Source: Scatosoma sp045533485 (lineage in GTDB: Bacteria > Bacillota > Clostridia > Christensenellales > Borkfalkiaceae). From it: DNA of 64,000 nt. The stretch lies in NCBI GenBank assembly GCA_045533485.1, contig JAZSHX010000019.1, positions 10,952 to 74,951 on the forward strand. The letters are read 5' to 3'. The notes under the pieces were generated by a model. The model saw only the letters and a program-made list of their open reading frames with translations, had not been told where the DNA came from and made no database searches. The position numbers and the translations under genes were made by a program. Shown in pieces: positions 50,825 to 59,723 of the stretch (position 1 is the first letter of the stretch; the number at the start of each line of letters is the position of its first letter).

Positions 50825-51838
50825 ATGAATTACGTGAAAAAAATGTGTATTTTACGGCAGTTAAAGCAAGGGTTTTCGGGGGATGGAAAAACGCTTTCGG
50901 GATTAGTCAAGATTGAACAGTACGGAAAAAATCTTGCCGTGGAAGTGTCTATCATCAATTTCGCGCCCCTTGCGCTGGGGGAATATTATTGCTTGCTTTC
51001 CGATGGGAAAGGCAAGACGGAAATGCTTGCCCTGCGCGGAAAAAGTATTTTTAATATTTTGTCCGATTTGGATATTTCCCGCGGATTTTGCGCGGTGGTT
51101 TGCTACGTGAAAAACGACGTTGTGCCCATCGCGTACGGTATCAACGGCAACGGCGCGTATGACTGGAAAACCATACTCAACGCAACCCTGCCCCCCGTCT
51201 TTCCGCAAAAACAGGCACAAACACCGACGAAAATGCAGGTGCAGGAACAGGCGATTACACAATCGGTTTTGCCTAAGCCGACCACGGTAGAAATTGCCGC
51301 AAAAAGCGATTACGATGACGAAGCGGTTGTGCAGGAAAATTATTTTAAGGAGCAAAAGGAAGATGGACAAGAGCTGTTTCAAGAAGCTGTCGGCGATGTA
51401 CGTGCTGAAAGCGCAACTCAAAGCCAAGGAGAGAAAGAAGGGGCTGACCTTGCGGAAAATGACGATGCTGACGACGTACGCCACCCGTTTAAGACGGACG
51501 GGGACGGATATTATCACGCGGTAAAGGCGGAAATTGACGAATTGTTTAGCTTGCACCCCAAGGACGATACGTTGAAAGACGCTTTTTCGTGCAGCGCGTG
51601 GGTGCGCGTGAAAGGGGAAGCGGAAGATCCCGAATATTTGGTGGGCGTTGTGTACGACGACGGCGCGGCGAAGTATATTTGCTATGCGCTCAAAGCGGAC
51701 GATAAGGACAATCCGCCAACGGAAATCCGCGACGTTTGCACGTTTGTGCCCGTTTCCTGCTTGCAGGGCGCAAAAGGTTTTTTCGTTATTTTCCAAAGTG
51801 CCGCGACGGGTGAGTGCATAAAACCGCAAAAAATTTGA
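50825..51838 (+). CDS. Two-domain cytoplasmic protein of unknown function
   Basis: A 337-residue protein I do not recognise. The N-terminal part (1-115) has a beta-rich look with LGEYYCLLSDGKGKTEMLAL. A low-complexity Gln/Glu/Asp linker (about 125-225) follows, and the C-terminal part (225-337) contains YYHAVKAEIDELFSLHPKDD and EDPEYLVGVVYDDGAAKYIC. No signal peptide or membrane segment. The ATG at 50825 has GGGTG upstream; a GTG 12 nt earlier is possible. The ECF S-component gene follows but has its own promoter. Confidence 0.75.
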   Translation: MNYVKKMCILRQLKQGFSGDGKTLSGLVKIEQYGKNLAVEVSIINFAPLALGEYYCLLSDGKGKTEMLALRGKSIFNILSDLDISRGFCAVVCYVKNDVVPIAYGINGNGAYDWKTILNATLPPVFPQKQAQTPTKMQVQEQAITQSVLPKPTTVEIAAKSDYDDEAVVQENYFKEQKEDGQELFQEAVGDVRAESATQSQGEKEGADLAENDDADDVRHPFKTDGDGYYHAVKAEIDELFSLHPKDDTLKDAFSCSAWVRVKGEAEDPEYLVGVVYDDGAAKYICYALKADDKDNPPTEIRDVCTFVPVSCLQGAKGFFVIFQSAATGECIKPQKI

Positions 51839-51856
51839 TTTTTTGCTTGCATTTGC

Positions 51857-51885
51857 TTGACTTTCCACATACGCGCGTGTATACT
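51857..51885 (+). promoter_or_regulatory. Promoter of the ECF S-component gene
   Basis: TTGACT (51857-51862), a 17-bp spacer and TATACT (51880-51885), 18 bp after the preceding stop codon. Confidence 0.8.
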
Positions 51886-51916
51886 TTATGGTATATTTTT
51901 ATCACAAGGGTGGGTT

Positions 51917-52477
51917 ATGCAAAGGAAATACGCGCTTTTACAATATTCTTTGGCGAAACGGCTGACGTTTACCGCCGTGTTTGCCGCGCTTTGTTTTATC
52001 GGTACGTTTATCATCACTATCCCCTTGCCCAACGGATATTTTAACGTAGGCGACGTGTTCGTTTTGCTGTCGGGGTGGCTTTTAGGACCTATTTACGGCG
52101 CGATTGCCGCCGCCGTGGGAAGCGCGCTTGCCGACCTTTTAAGCGGTTTTGCCATTTATGCCCCTGCGACTTTTATTATCAAGGGCTTGGACGCGGCTAT
52201 TGCGTGGCTGCTTTGGAAAACGGTTAAGCTGGTTTGGAAAAAGCAATCGCTCGACGCACTTTGCCGTGTTATTTCCGCCGTTGCCGCGGAAACGGTGATG
52301 GTGTTTGGATATTTTGTTTTTGAATGCGCGCTGTATTCGTTTGCCGGCGGCGCGGCTGCCCTTTTGGGTAATGCTATGCAAGGTGCGCTTTGCACCGTTT
52401 GCGCCGTTTTGCTTATTAGCGCGCTTTGCGTCGTACCGTCCGTTAAAAAATTGTTTCCGCCGTTAGACGACAAATAA
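51917..52477 (+). CDS. ECF transporter S component, substrate unknown
   Basis: A 186-residue membrane protein with about six segments. The pattern FNVGDVFVLLSGWLLGPIYG followed by AAAVGSALADLLSGF is typical of ECF-type vitamin-binding subunits of the DUF3816 group. Such subunits share a common energising module (EcfA1A2T), which is not in the window. No riboswitch is seen in the 25-nt leader, so the vitamin cannot be inferred. AAGGGTGGG precedes the ATG at 51917. Confidence 0.85.
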   Translation: MQRKYALLQYSLAKRLTFTAVFAALCFIGTFIITIPLPNGYFNVGDVFVLLSGWLLGPIYGAIAAAVGSALADLLSGFAIYAPATFIIKGLDAAIAWLLWKTVKLVWKKQSLDALCRVISAVAAETVMVFGYFVFECALYSFAGGAAALLGNAMQGALCTVCAVLLISALCVVPSVKKLFPPLDDK

Positions 52478-52495
52478 TTTCTATACAAAAAAATT

Positions 52496-52525
52496 TCCAC
52501 CCGATTTTGCAAAAAATCGGGTGGA
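52496..52525. terminator. Bidirectional terminator
   Basis: TCCACCCGATTTT and AAAATCGGGTGGA form a 13-bp stem with A/T runs on both sides, between the convergent ECF gene and the gene at 52532. Confidence 0.9.
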
Positions 52526-52531
52526 TTATTT

Positions 52532-52909
52532 TTACTTTTTAATACCAAAGAAATCGGGGTTGTCGCTTTGCCACTCTCTTTCCAGCATTTGCGCCGTCCA
52601 TTGACGCACGTCGTTTATCGTTGCTTTGGAAAAGAAATGCTTGCGCTTAAACGCTTTGTATTCCTTTTTATACAGCTTGGTCAAATCGGGGAAAGCGTAC
52701 TGACCGCCGCCGTAAAACATCAAATTCAGCTCATACCTGCCTGACGTTTCGCGGAAATCAAAGTAGTCTTTTCCACGGCGAAAACGGCAAATGTACACGC
52801 AGGACGAATCGCCGCCCTTTTCGTGGAAATATTCAAACGTGAAACCGCGTTCACTTAAAAACGCCGCGTTATACGCTTTGATCACGTCTGCCATAGCCAT
52901 GGTTTGCAC
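52532..52909 (-). CDS. Conserved-looking 125-aa protein of unknown function
   Basis: The protein has an N-terminal helix, then beta-type sequence with CVYICRFRRGKDYFDFRETS and YELNLMFYGGGQYAFPDL, and a charged helical C-terminus with WTAQMLEREWQSD. I do not recognise the family. The start is taken as GTG at 52909 because AAGGGGGAAA lies 5 nt upstream; ATG at 52900 or 52894 are alternatives. It follows alaS by 21 bp and is probably cotranscribed. Confidence 0.72.
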   Translation of the reverse strand: MQTMAMADVIKAYNAAFLSERGFTFEYFHEKGGDSSCVYICRFRRGKDYFDFRETSGRYELNLMFYGGGQYAFPDLTKLYKKEYKAFKRKHFFSKATINDVRQWTAQMLEREWQSDNPDFFGIKK

Positions 52910-52930
52910 TGCCGTTTCCCCCTTGTTTTG

Positions 52931-54760
52931 TTATTCGCTGAGCGTGGCTTTAATTCTTCGAATACCGCTTGCACACGACTGTTCTTTGGCGATTTTGAAT
53001 TTACCCAAAACGCCCGTGCTTTCTACGTGCGGTCCACCGCAAATTTCCTTGGAAAATTCGCCGATTGTGTACGTTTTTACCTTTTCGCCGTACTTGCTTT
53101 CAAAAAGCCCCGTAAAGCCTTCCGCTTTCGCTTCTTCTAAAGAAACTTCTTTCATCACTACGGGCAGGTTTTGCGCAATCACTTCGTTGACCATATCTTC
53201 CACCGCTTTGATTTGTTCCGCGGTCATGGGTTGCGGATAGTTGAAATCAAAGCGCAATCTTTCTTCCGTGATGTTCGAACCCTTTTGGTTGACGTCGGGA
53301 GAAAGCACTTTTTTCAGCGCCGCGTGCAAAAGGTGCGTTGCCGTGTGTAATTTGGTGGTCGCTTCCTTGTGGTCAGCCAAACCGCAGGCAAATTTTTGTT
53401 CGCTGCCTGCTTTACTCTTGCTTTGGTGTTCTTCAAACGCCGCTTTGTAACCGTCTACGTCCACGTCCAAGCCGCGTTCTTTCGCCATTTCCGTGGTGAT
53501 TTCCACGGGGAATCCGTAGGTGTCGTAAAGGTGGAACGCTTGCTTGCCGTTGATACGCGTTTCGGGCACGTACGCAGGGTCTTTTTGGCTCATAAACGCG
53601 TTCTTTCTTTCGATACCGTTGACGCACTTTTCAAATTCCTTCAAGCCCTGTTGCAAGGTTTTGTTGAATTTTGCTTCTTCTTTATTGAGTTCTTCCGCTA
53701 TCTTGTCGCGGTTGATATCCAGTTCGGGATATACGCTCTTATATTCTTCGATGAACGCCGCGGAAATTTTCGCCAAGCTGCCTTCGGGTAAGTCGATTTT
53801 TCTGCCGAAACGCACGGCACGGCGAATAATACGGCGCAAAATGTAGCCTTGGTCGGTGTTGGAAGGTACGATACCCTTTTCGTCGCCAAGCATAAAGGTT
53901 GCCGTTCTGGTGTGATCCAAAAGCACGCGGAACGCCTTGGTCACTTCTTCGCTTTCGCCGTAGTGCTTACCCGTCAGCTCTTCAATCGCTTTGATGGCGT
54001 TTTCAAACACGTCCGTTTCGTACACGCTGGATTTGCCGTTCAAAACGCAAAGCGCGCGTTCTAAGCCCATACCCGTGTCTACGTTCTTTTGCGAAAGTTC
54101 GGTAAAGCTGCCGTCCGCTTGCTTGTTAAAGCGCATAAATACGTCGTTCCAAATTTCAAGGAACGCGCCGCAGTTGCAATCGGGGTTACAGGTAGGCGAA
54201 CATTTGGGCTTACGGATAACGAACATTTCCGTGTCCGTGCCGCAAGGACCGGTCAAGCCGGCAGGTCCCCACCAGTTGTTTTCACGGGGCATAAAATAGA
54301 TATTTTCCTTTTTAATCCCTGCTTTTTCCCAAAGCGCCGCCGCTTCGTCGTCACGGGGAATCGTATCGTCGCCGCCAAATACCGTCACCGCGATTTGGTC
54401 GGAAGGAATATTCAAATAGTCCTTACCCGTCAAAAATTCATAGCTCCAAGGAATCATTTCTTCCTTAAAATAATCGCCAAGCGACCAGTTGCCAAGCATT
54501 TCGAAGAAGGTACAGTGTCTTTCGTCACCCACTTCGTCGATATCACCCGTGCGCACGCATTTTTGCACGTCCGTCAGGCGGTTGCCTGCAGGGTGCTTTT
54601 CGCCCAAAAGATAAGGCACGAGCGGGTGCATACCAGCCGTAGTGAAAAGTACGGTGGGATCGTTTTCGGGAATCAAGGACGCCGACGGAATTACTTTATG
54701 GCCTTTGTCCTTGAAAAAATTGAGATACATTTCTCTTAAATTTTGTCCGGTATATTTCAT
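52931..54760 (-). CDS. alaS: Alanyl-tRNA synthetase, short form without linker barrel and C-Ala
   Basis: AlaRS charges tRNA-Ala and clears Ser/Gly mischarging. The class II core is intact (PTVLFTTAGMHPLVPYLLG, TFFEMLGNWSLGDYFKEE, GYILRRIIRRAVRFGRK). Editing-site motifs HTATHLLHAAL (about 467-477) and CGGPH (about 577) are present. At 609 residues it is some 260 shorter than usual: only about 60 residues separate the tRNA domain from the editing domain, and nothing follows the editing domain. The sequence HPAGNRLTDVQKCVRTGDID resembles the short AlaRS I recall from Patescibacteria and some Clostridia. It is the only AlaRS in the window. Confidence 0.93.
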   Translation of the reverse strand: MKYTGQNLREMYLNFFKDKGHKVIPSASLIPENDPTVLFTTAGMHPLVPYLLGEKHPAGNRLTDVQKCVRTGDIDEVGDERHCTFFEMLGNWSLGDYFKEEMIPWSYEFLTGKDYLNIPSDQIAVTVFGGDDTIPRDDEAAALWEKAGIKKENIYFMPRENNWWGPAGLTGPCGTDTEMFVIRKPKCSPTCNPDCNCGAFLEIWNDVFMRFNKQADGSFTELSQKNVDTGMGLERALCVLNGKSSVYETDVFENAIKAIEELTGKHYGESEEVTKAFRVLLDHTRTATFMLGDEKGIVPSNTDQGYILRRIIRRAVRFGRKIDLPEGSLAKISAAFIEEYKSVYPELDINRDKIAEELNKEEAKFNKTLQQGLKEFEKCVNGIERKNAFMSQKDPAYVPETRINGKQAFHLYDTYGFPVEITTEMAKERGLDVDVDGYKAAFEEHQSKSKAGSEQKFACGLADHKEATTKLHTATHLLHAALKKVLSPDVNQKGSNITEERLRFDFNYPQPMTAEQIKAVEDMVNEVIAQNLPVVMKEVSLEEAKAEGFTGLFESKYGEKVKTYTIGEFSKEICGGPHVESTGVLGKFKIAKEQSCASGIRRIKATLSE

Positions 54761-54795
54761 AGATAGTTACCTGCTTTGTTGTAAATTTCTTTTCT

Positions 54796-54824
54796 ATTAT
54801 ATATCGGTATATATATTTTGTCAA
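54796..54824 (-). promoter_or_regulatory. alaS promoter
   Basis: TTGACA (54824-54819), a 17-bp spacer and TATAAT (54801-54796) on the minus strand. The leader is about 30 nt, too short for a T-box. Confidence 0.85.
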
Positions 54825-54913
54825 GTAAACGCACGCAAAATACAAAAAAATACGGGGAATTTTCGTTACCTTACCACCGATAAGCGTAGCGTGTATTCAG
54901 TTTTCCAAGGCAT

Positions 54914-54939
54914 AAAAAAAGCCGACTGCGGTCGGCTTT
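54914..54939 (-). terminator. Terminator of the SGNH/GH28-like unit
   Basis: GCCGAC-TGCG-GTCGGC with seven Ts downstream on the minus strand, 10 bp after the stop. Confidence 0.9.
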
Positions 54940-54945
54940 TTTCTT

Positions 54946-56469
54946 TTATTTTACCGTTAAAACGCTTTCGGGAACTCCGCTTAACGTAATCCCCATTTCG
55001 TCTTTCGTAAGCTTTTTACCATTCAAGACAACGTTTTCCACTTTTATGTTTGCAAAATATGCCGTGTCTACGTAATTGCTAATCGCCATACGGGCACACT
55101 TGCTGCCGCACGTAGCCATGATCTTTTCATCGGCGTATATCGTGATATCTTTCACCGTGATATCGTGTACGCTGGCGTAATTTTTATCGCTTTTAGGCAA
55201 GCCCAACTGCATTTCCTTTACAAAGCCTTGATAGATGGCTTGATCTCGAAAACGACGGTTCTTGATGTTCAAAAATTCCGATATCTTCACTTGGTCTTGC
55301 GCCGTATACACCTGCTCGTCCGTGTGTTGATACACTTCCGCCGTGTAAAAGCTTTCCAGCTCCAAACGGATATTTTCAAAGGTAATATCGTGTACCTCAG
55401 CACAATCGCCGTTGGCAATATCACACGCCACCGCAGCACCGCGGATAACGTCGCAATTTCGAAACGTAATATTTTTGTACTCACAACACATCGTTTCCAG
55501 CCCGATTTCGCACGTTTTACCCCAGTCGCACCAAAGCACGCAATTCTCAAACAGCATATCCGTGCAGTTTGTTTCCCAGTACCTATCAATCCCTTTCACG
55601 GTAATGCTATCATCAAAAGAGTGTATAAAGGAATTTTTTATGGTGATGCGTTGGCTATTCACCAAATCGGCGCCGTCCGCATTATACCGCCATTGCCCAA
55701 ATACGTTGATACCGTCAATGTCCACGTCAAAACAATGGAAAACATTGATACACCAAATAGCGGAATTTGTAAACCCAACGCCTTGGATTTTTACGTTTTG
55801 ACAATCGTACAACTTCAAATTACCGTTGGTGTACGGTTCATAATCGGCTTTGCCACAAAAACGTTCTTCACCGCTATCATCGAAAATACCGTTGCCGTAG
55901 ATATGGATATTTTCCGCGTTCTCCGCAAAAATACAGCCGTATACGTACGCGTCTTTTTCTAAGTACACACTCTCATTCGATTTGAGCGTAATCTTTCCTG
56001 GAAAGTGCACACCCTTGTCAAAATAATAGGTGACGCTTTCTTTGTTTTCACAAGGCACGGGCTTGTTATTAAAGATGTACAAACAGCCGTGATAATCATC
56101 AAGCTCCAACACGTACCCACCGCTTTCTTTGAGCGTGAACGCAACTCTGCCCCCGTCCTTTTGCATTTTTACGTTTTTGGAATAGGGCTTTAACAGTATT
56201 TTTTTATACGCTGTTTTTGTGAGCGGCTCTACTTCAATTTTAATCTCTTCGTCGGAAATCAAATTGACAAACGATGCCCTTTCCGTTTGCGCTACGGGAC
56301 GTTGAAATCCCGGCCAAACCCTGTTAAAAGGATAAGCCGAAATACGGCAGGTATAAACGGGCACTTCTTGTCCGTTCACGTATACTTTATAATCGGCGGA
56401 AATGCTTGGTGTGTTACAAAGAAAATTTGACTTTGTCCATTCGTGCTTAAACGTGGAAAAAGTAACCAT
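54946..56469 (-). CDS. GH28-like right-handed beta-helix glycosidase, intracellular
   Basis: A 507-residue protein. Residues 1-130 resemble an N-terminal beta domain; residues 140-490 are beta-helix rungs (IHIYGNGIFDDSG, CQNVKIQGVGFTNS, CFDVDIDGINVFG). The GH28/GH49-type catalytic region reads NADGADLVNSQRITI and HSFDDSITVKG, with CEIG later. It has no signal peptide, so it would act on imported oligosaccharides. The start overlaps the SD that follows the SGNH stop (TAAGGAGGTG), so the two genes are coupled. Polygalacturonase- or dextranase-like specificity cannot be told apart by eye. Confidence 0.78.
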   Translation of the reverse strand: MVTFSTFKHEWTKSNFLCNTPSISADYKVYVNGQEVPVYTCRISAYPFNRVWPGFQRPVAQTERASFVNLISDEEIKIEVEPLTKTAYKKILLKPYSKNVKMQKDGGRVAFTLKESGGYVLELDDYHGCLYIFNNKPVPCENKESVTYYFDKGVHFPGKITLKSNESVYLEKDAYVYGCIFAENAENIHIYGNGIFDDSGEERFCGKADYEPYTNGNLKLYDCQNVKIQGVGFTNSAIWCINVFHCFDVDIDGINVFGQWRYNADGADLVNSQRITIKNSFIHSFDDSITVKGIDRYWETNCTDMLFENCVLWCDWGKTCEIGLETMCCEYKNITFRNCDVIRGAAVACDIANGDCAEVHDITFENIRLELESFYTAEVYQHTDEQVYTAQDQVKISEFLNIKNRRFRDQAIYQGFVKEMQLGLPKSDKNYASVHDITVKDITIYADEKIMATCGSKCARMAISNYVDTAYFANIKVENVVLNGKKLTKDEMGITLSGVPESVLTVK

Positions 56470-56480
56470 ACCACACCTCC

Positions 56481-57146
56481 TTATATCAACGTGGACAACG
56501 CTTTGAAAATTGCTTTTGCGATTTCTTCCATACCCGCATCGCTGGGATGCGCCGCAACGCCTTTATGTTCAAAAAGCCCCAACGCCATGTTTTTTTCATC
56601 CACCGCAAACGCGCAATCTATACAAATATCGCCGCGTTCCTTTGCGTATGATTGCAATATTTTTTCCATAAACCCATTTTTCCAAAAGGTCGTGGTGAAA
56701 ATTACCTTGCTTTGCGCAGGACAAATATATTCGATAAAGTTTTTCAAGGCCTGCTCAAAAAACGGATAGTCCGCTTGACACACGTTTTCCCCCAAACGGA
56801 AGATAACGACGTCTGCTTGAAAATCTTTATCTTCTTGATAATCAAGCAAACAATCTTCTTGCGTAAATCCCCTTTCCCATGCAGAAGCATGCCGTACGCG
56901 CAACAACACGTCCCTTCCGCTTGCTTTAAGCATCGCAAATAAGCGGTGTACGTAATCCTTTTCAGGTGCACTCGCCGCCATGCCGTGGTCGTGAATCCAA
57001 CCGATTTCAGGTTTTGGGCCGTGGCGCGTAATAGAATTGCCAACGATTAAAATGCGTGTCTTTGCGTTTTGATTGCCATAATAACTAACCATCGCCGACG
57101 CTTTCACTTGATTGTCCGCCGCAACGGTGTTTACAATTTTTGTCAT
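56481..57146 (-). CDS. SGNH/GDSL-like hydrolase, probable carbohydrate esterase
   Basis: A 221-residue SGNH fold protein. Block I is ILIVGNSITRHG with the nucleophile Ser, block III is FRLGENV, and block V is AAHPSDAGMEEIA with the catalytic Asp/His pair rearranged as HPSDAG. No signal peptide. The ATG at 57146 has AAGGAGACG; an upstream start at 57218 was rejected. Coupled to the GH28-like gene, it may deacetylate the same oligosaccharide. Confidence 0.8.
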   Translation of the reverse strand: MTKIVNTVAADNQVKASAMVSYYGNQNAKTRILIVGNSITRHGPKPEIGWIHDHGMAASAPEKDYVHRLFAMLKASGRDVLLRVRHASAWERGFTQEDCLLDYQEDKDFQADVVIFRLGENVCQADYPFFEQALKNFIEYICPAQSKVIFTTTFWKNGFMEKILQSYAKERGDICIDCAFAVDEKNMALGLFEHKGVAAHPSDAGMEEIAKAIFKALSTLI

Positions 57147-57241
57147 AAGCCGTCTCCTTGCATGCGTTACGTAAATTATAACACACACCGAAAAAGAAGT
57201 CTTGTCTTTTTTAAACATGTTGTTGTAAAAACTTGTGGTTT

Positions 57242-58693
57242 TTAAACGTTCTTCGTCAATTCATAGCCCGTTTTGCTGTCCTTGACCGTATAGCCCATTT
57301 CCGCAAGTTTTGCTCTAAGCTCGTCGCTCTTTACCCAGTCTTTATTTACGCGCGCTTGCCATCTTTCTTCGGCGATTGCCGTCACTTCTTCGGGGATGGC
57401 GGAAGCCGTTTTGCTTTCGTACCAAGCCACGTATTCGCTTGCGTTCTTTTTGAACATACCAAGTAGCGCGTACGTTTTCTTGATTTGCACTGCGCCTGCC
57501 AGCGCCGTGAAGAAATCGCCCGTTTTGCCTGCGGCAAGCAATTTTTTCATTTCCTTGAAATACCCGAACAGGTTGGAAAGCGCAAGCGCCGTGTTGAAAT
57601 CGTCGCCCATACAAGCGTTAAATTCGCCATCGATTTTTTCCGCAAATTCCGCCGCGCGCTTGGTGTCGTCAGCGTCTAACGTAAGCTCCATACCGCGCAA
57701 TTTTTCCGTTGCTTTATCGACGGTTGCAAGCGTTTGATAGAACTCATACAAATGCTTTTCCGCTTCAGGGAATAAATCGTCCGTTACGTTGATATCGTTG
57801 CGGTAGTTGGTTTGGAGCAGTGCAAACTTGATGGCTTCGTTGGAATATTTGTCCAAAAGCTCGTTTAACAGCAAGCTGTTGCCAAGCGACTTGCTCATTT
57901 TTTGGCCGTTGACCTTGATAAGCCCGTTATGCGTCCAGTATTTGACAAACTGCTTGCCCGTGAGCGCTTCCGTTTGCGCAATTTCGTTTTCGTGGTGGGG
58001 GAAAATCAAGTCCCTGCCACCGCCGTGGATATCGATTTGGTCGCCAAACGCCGCGCGGTTCATCGCGGAGCATTCGATATGCCAACCCGGTCTGCCCTTG
58101 CCCCAAGGCGAATCCCAGCAAATTTCTCCTTCCTTCGCACTCTTCCAAAGCGCGAAATCGTACGCGTTTTTCTTGTCGTCGTCGTTGTCTACGCGCACGC
58201 CGTCAAGCGCGTCTTCCACGTTGCGGTTGGAAAGCTTGCCGTAGTCCTTAAAGGACGCTACGTCGAAATACACGTCGCCCTTTTGCGTTGCGTAGGCGTG
58301 GCCTTTGTTGATAAGCGTTTGCGTAAAATCGATGATATTGTCGATATTTTGCGTTGCTTTTAACCACACGTCGGGGTCGTCCACTTGGAATTTTTCCATT
58401 ACGCCGTTGATATTTTCAATCATTTTCGCCGCGTATACGTCCGCAGGAATACCCGTTTCGTGGGATTTGGCAATGATTTTATCGTCTACGTCCGTGTAGT
58501 TCCTTGCGTACGTGACGTTATAACCCATTTTCTTTAAGAACTTGCGCATAATATCGTAGATAAGCGCTTGATAACCGTGCCCGATATGCGCTTCGCCCGA
58601 TACCGTAATACCGCACGCGTACATTTTTACGTCGTTGCCGTTTAAGGGTACAAATTCTTCTTTTCTTTTGGTGTAGGAATTGTAAACTTTCAT
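57242..58693 (-). CDS. cysS: Cysteinyl-tRNA synthetase, variant HIGH region
   Basis: CysRS charges tRNA-Cys. The 483-residue protein has the class I fold: YACGITVSGEAHIGHGYQAL (zinc Cys plus HIGH-type AHIGHG), ARNYTDVDDKIIAK, PGWHIECSAM, HGGGRDLIFPHHENEIAQ, and KMSKSLGN. The usual CGPTVYDxxHIGNAR is replaced by CGITVSGEAHIGHGYQ, so it belongs to a divergent CysRS branch but with all catalytic residues. It follows cysE by 59 bp in the conserved cysE-cysS order; a hairpin GCATACC/GGTATGC lies between. Confidence 0.95.
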   Translation of the reverse strand: MKVYNSYTKRKEEFVPLNGNDVKMYACGITVSGEAHIGHGYQALIYDIMRKFLKKMGYNVTYARNYTDVDDKIIAKSHETGIPADVYAAKMIENINGVMEKFQVDDPDVWLKATQNIDNIIDFTQTLINKGHAYATQKGDVYFDVASFKDYGKLSNRNVEDALDGVRVDNDDDKKNAYDFALWKSAKEGEICWDSPWGKGRPGWHIECSAMNRAAFGDQIDIHGGGRDLIFPHHENEIAQTEALTGKQFVKYWTHNGLIKVNGQKMSKSLGNSLLLNELLDKYSNEAIKFALLQTNYRNDINVTDDLFPEAEKHLYEFYQTLATVDKATEKLRGMELTLDADDTKRAAEFAEKIDGEFNACMGDDFNTALALSNLFGYFKEMKKLLAAGKTGDFFTALAGAVQIKKTYALLGMFKKNASEYVAWYESKTASAIPEEVTAIAEERWQARVNKDWVKSDELRAKLAEMGYTVKDSKTGYELTKNV

Positions 58694-58752
58694 TTTTTTT
58701 CTTCCTTTTTATTGACTTTTTTATATTTCGTTGCATACCTGGTATGCGCATT

Positions 58753-59412
58753 TTACTTTTTTCTTGCTTCTTCTGCTTGCTCTGCCAAGCGTTTTGCCAG
58801 CTCTTCTTTCTCCGCCGCTTGCTCCGCGTTAATCTCCGCGTTAAGCGCAGCAACCGCTATGATACCGTCGCGCGGCGTGGGTTCTTGGTCGGGGATACGG
58901 ATACGCACGATTCTGCCCGGTACGCCGACTACGGTTGCATACGGCGGCACTTCTCTAAGCACCACTGCGCCTGCGCCGATTTTTGCGCCCTTGCCAACGG
59001 TGAAGCCGCCAAGCACTTTCGCGCCTGCCGACAGCGTTACGTTTTCCATAATCGTAGGGTGGCGTTTGCCCTGTTCCTTACCCGTACCGCCCAGCGTTAC
59101 GCCTTGGTAAATGACCGTCCCTTTATGCACTTCCGCCGTTTCGCCGATAACGACGCCTGCGCCGTGGTCGATAAATACGCCCCCTTCTATTTTTGCCGCA
59201 GGATGAATTTCAATACCCGTTAAAAAACGGGCGAATTGACTGATCATACGCGCCAACAGTTTGAGCTTGATTTTGTGAAAAAAATGCGCGACGCGGTGCC
59301 ACGATAAGGCGTGTACGCCCGAATAGGTGAGCAGGACTTCCAGCCCGTAGCGCGCCGCAGGGTCGTTGCGTTTCGCCGCTTTGATATCTTCGCGTAAATT
59401 CTTAAACCACAT
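58753..59412 (-). CDS. cysE: Serine O-acetyltransferase
   Basis: CysE makes O-acetylserine, the cysteine precursor. The 219-residue protein has the short-form SAT domain: HRVAHFFHK, then left-handed beta-helix repeats with IEIHPAAKIEGGVFIDHGAG, VIGETAEV, QGVTLGGTGKEQGKRHP and VVGVPGRIV. A charged helical tail rich in Ala/Glu/Lys follows. TTAGGAGA precedes the ATG. Adjacent cysS uses the product, as in many Firmicutes. No cysK is in the window. Confidence 0.95.
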   Translation of the reverse strand: MWFKNLREDIKAAKRNDPAARYGLEVLLTYSGVHALSWHRVAHFFHKIKLKLLARMISQFARFLTGIEIHPAAKIEGGVFIDHGAGVVIGETAEVHKGTVIYQGVTLGGTGKEQGKRHPTIMENVTLSAGAKVLGGFTVGKGAKIGAGAVVLREVPPYATVVGVPGRIVRIRIPDQEPTPRDGIIAVAALNAEINAEQAAEKEELAKRLAEQAEEARKK

Positions 59413-59457
59413 AATTTTCTCCTAAAAACGGTCACTTAATAAAAAACCGCCCTTACA

Positions 59458-59688
59458 TTATACGCTAGTATAACGTAAAGGCGTGTTACCGCTGTTCCAC
59501 TTTACTTCAAAAAGCTTTCGCTTTTCCTTTGTCGCCCTGTCACGGGGGCGCGCCGCGGGGATTAACCCGTCCTCAAACGCAAAAACGCACTTTCGTTTGC
59601 CCTGCTTGCGTTGCTTTGTTTTCAGCCAACGACAAAACTCTCTGTTGTGCAAGGGTTGCAAACTACTCTTTTTTTGCTCGGTATTCAT
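59458..59688 (-). CDS. Possible 76-aa basic protein upstream of cysE
   Basis: A 76-codon frame that starts 30 nt after a good promoter start site. The protein is very basic (REFCRWLKTKQRKQGKRKC, PRDRATKEKRKLFEVKWN) and might bind nucleic acid. The ATG lacks a clear Shine-Dalgarno, and I know no homologue. It could instead be untranslated leader of cysE-cysS. Confidence 0.45.
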   Translation of the reverse strand: MNTEQKKSSLQPLHNREFCRWLKTKQRKQGKRKCVFAFEDGLIPAARPRDRATKEKRKLFEVKWNSGNTPLRYTSV

Positions 59689-59723
59689 TTTATTATCGCT
59701 TGTCTTTGCGACTTGGTTCTCTT

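Noticed and set aside
54761..54945. T-box riboswitch ahead of alaS
   Set aside because: The promoter is only about 35 bp from the start codon, leaving no room for a T-box leader.
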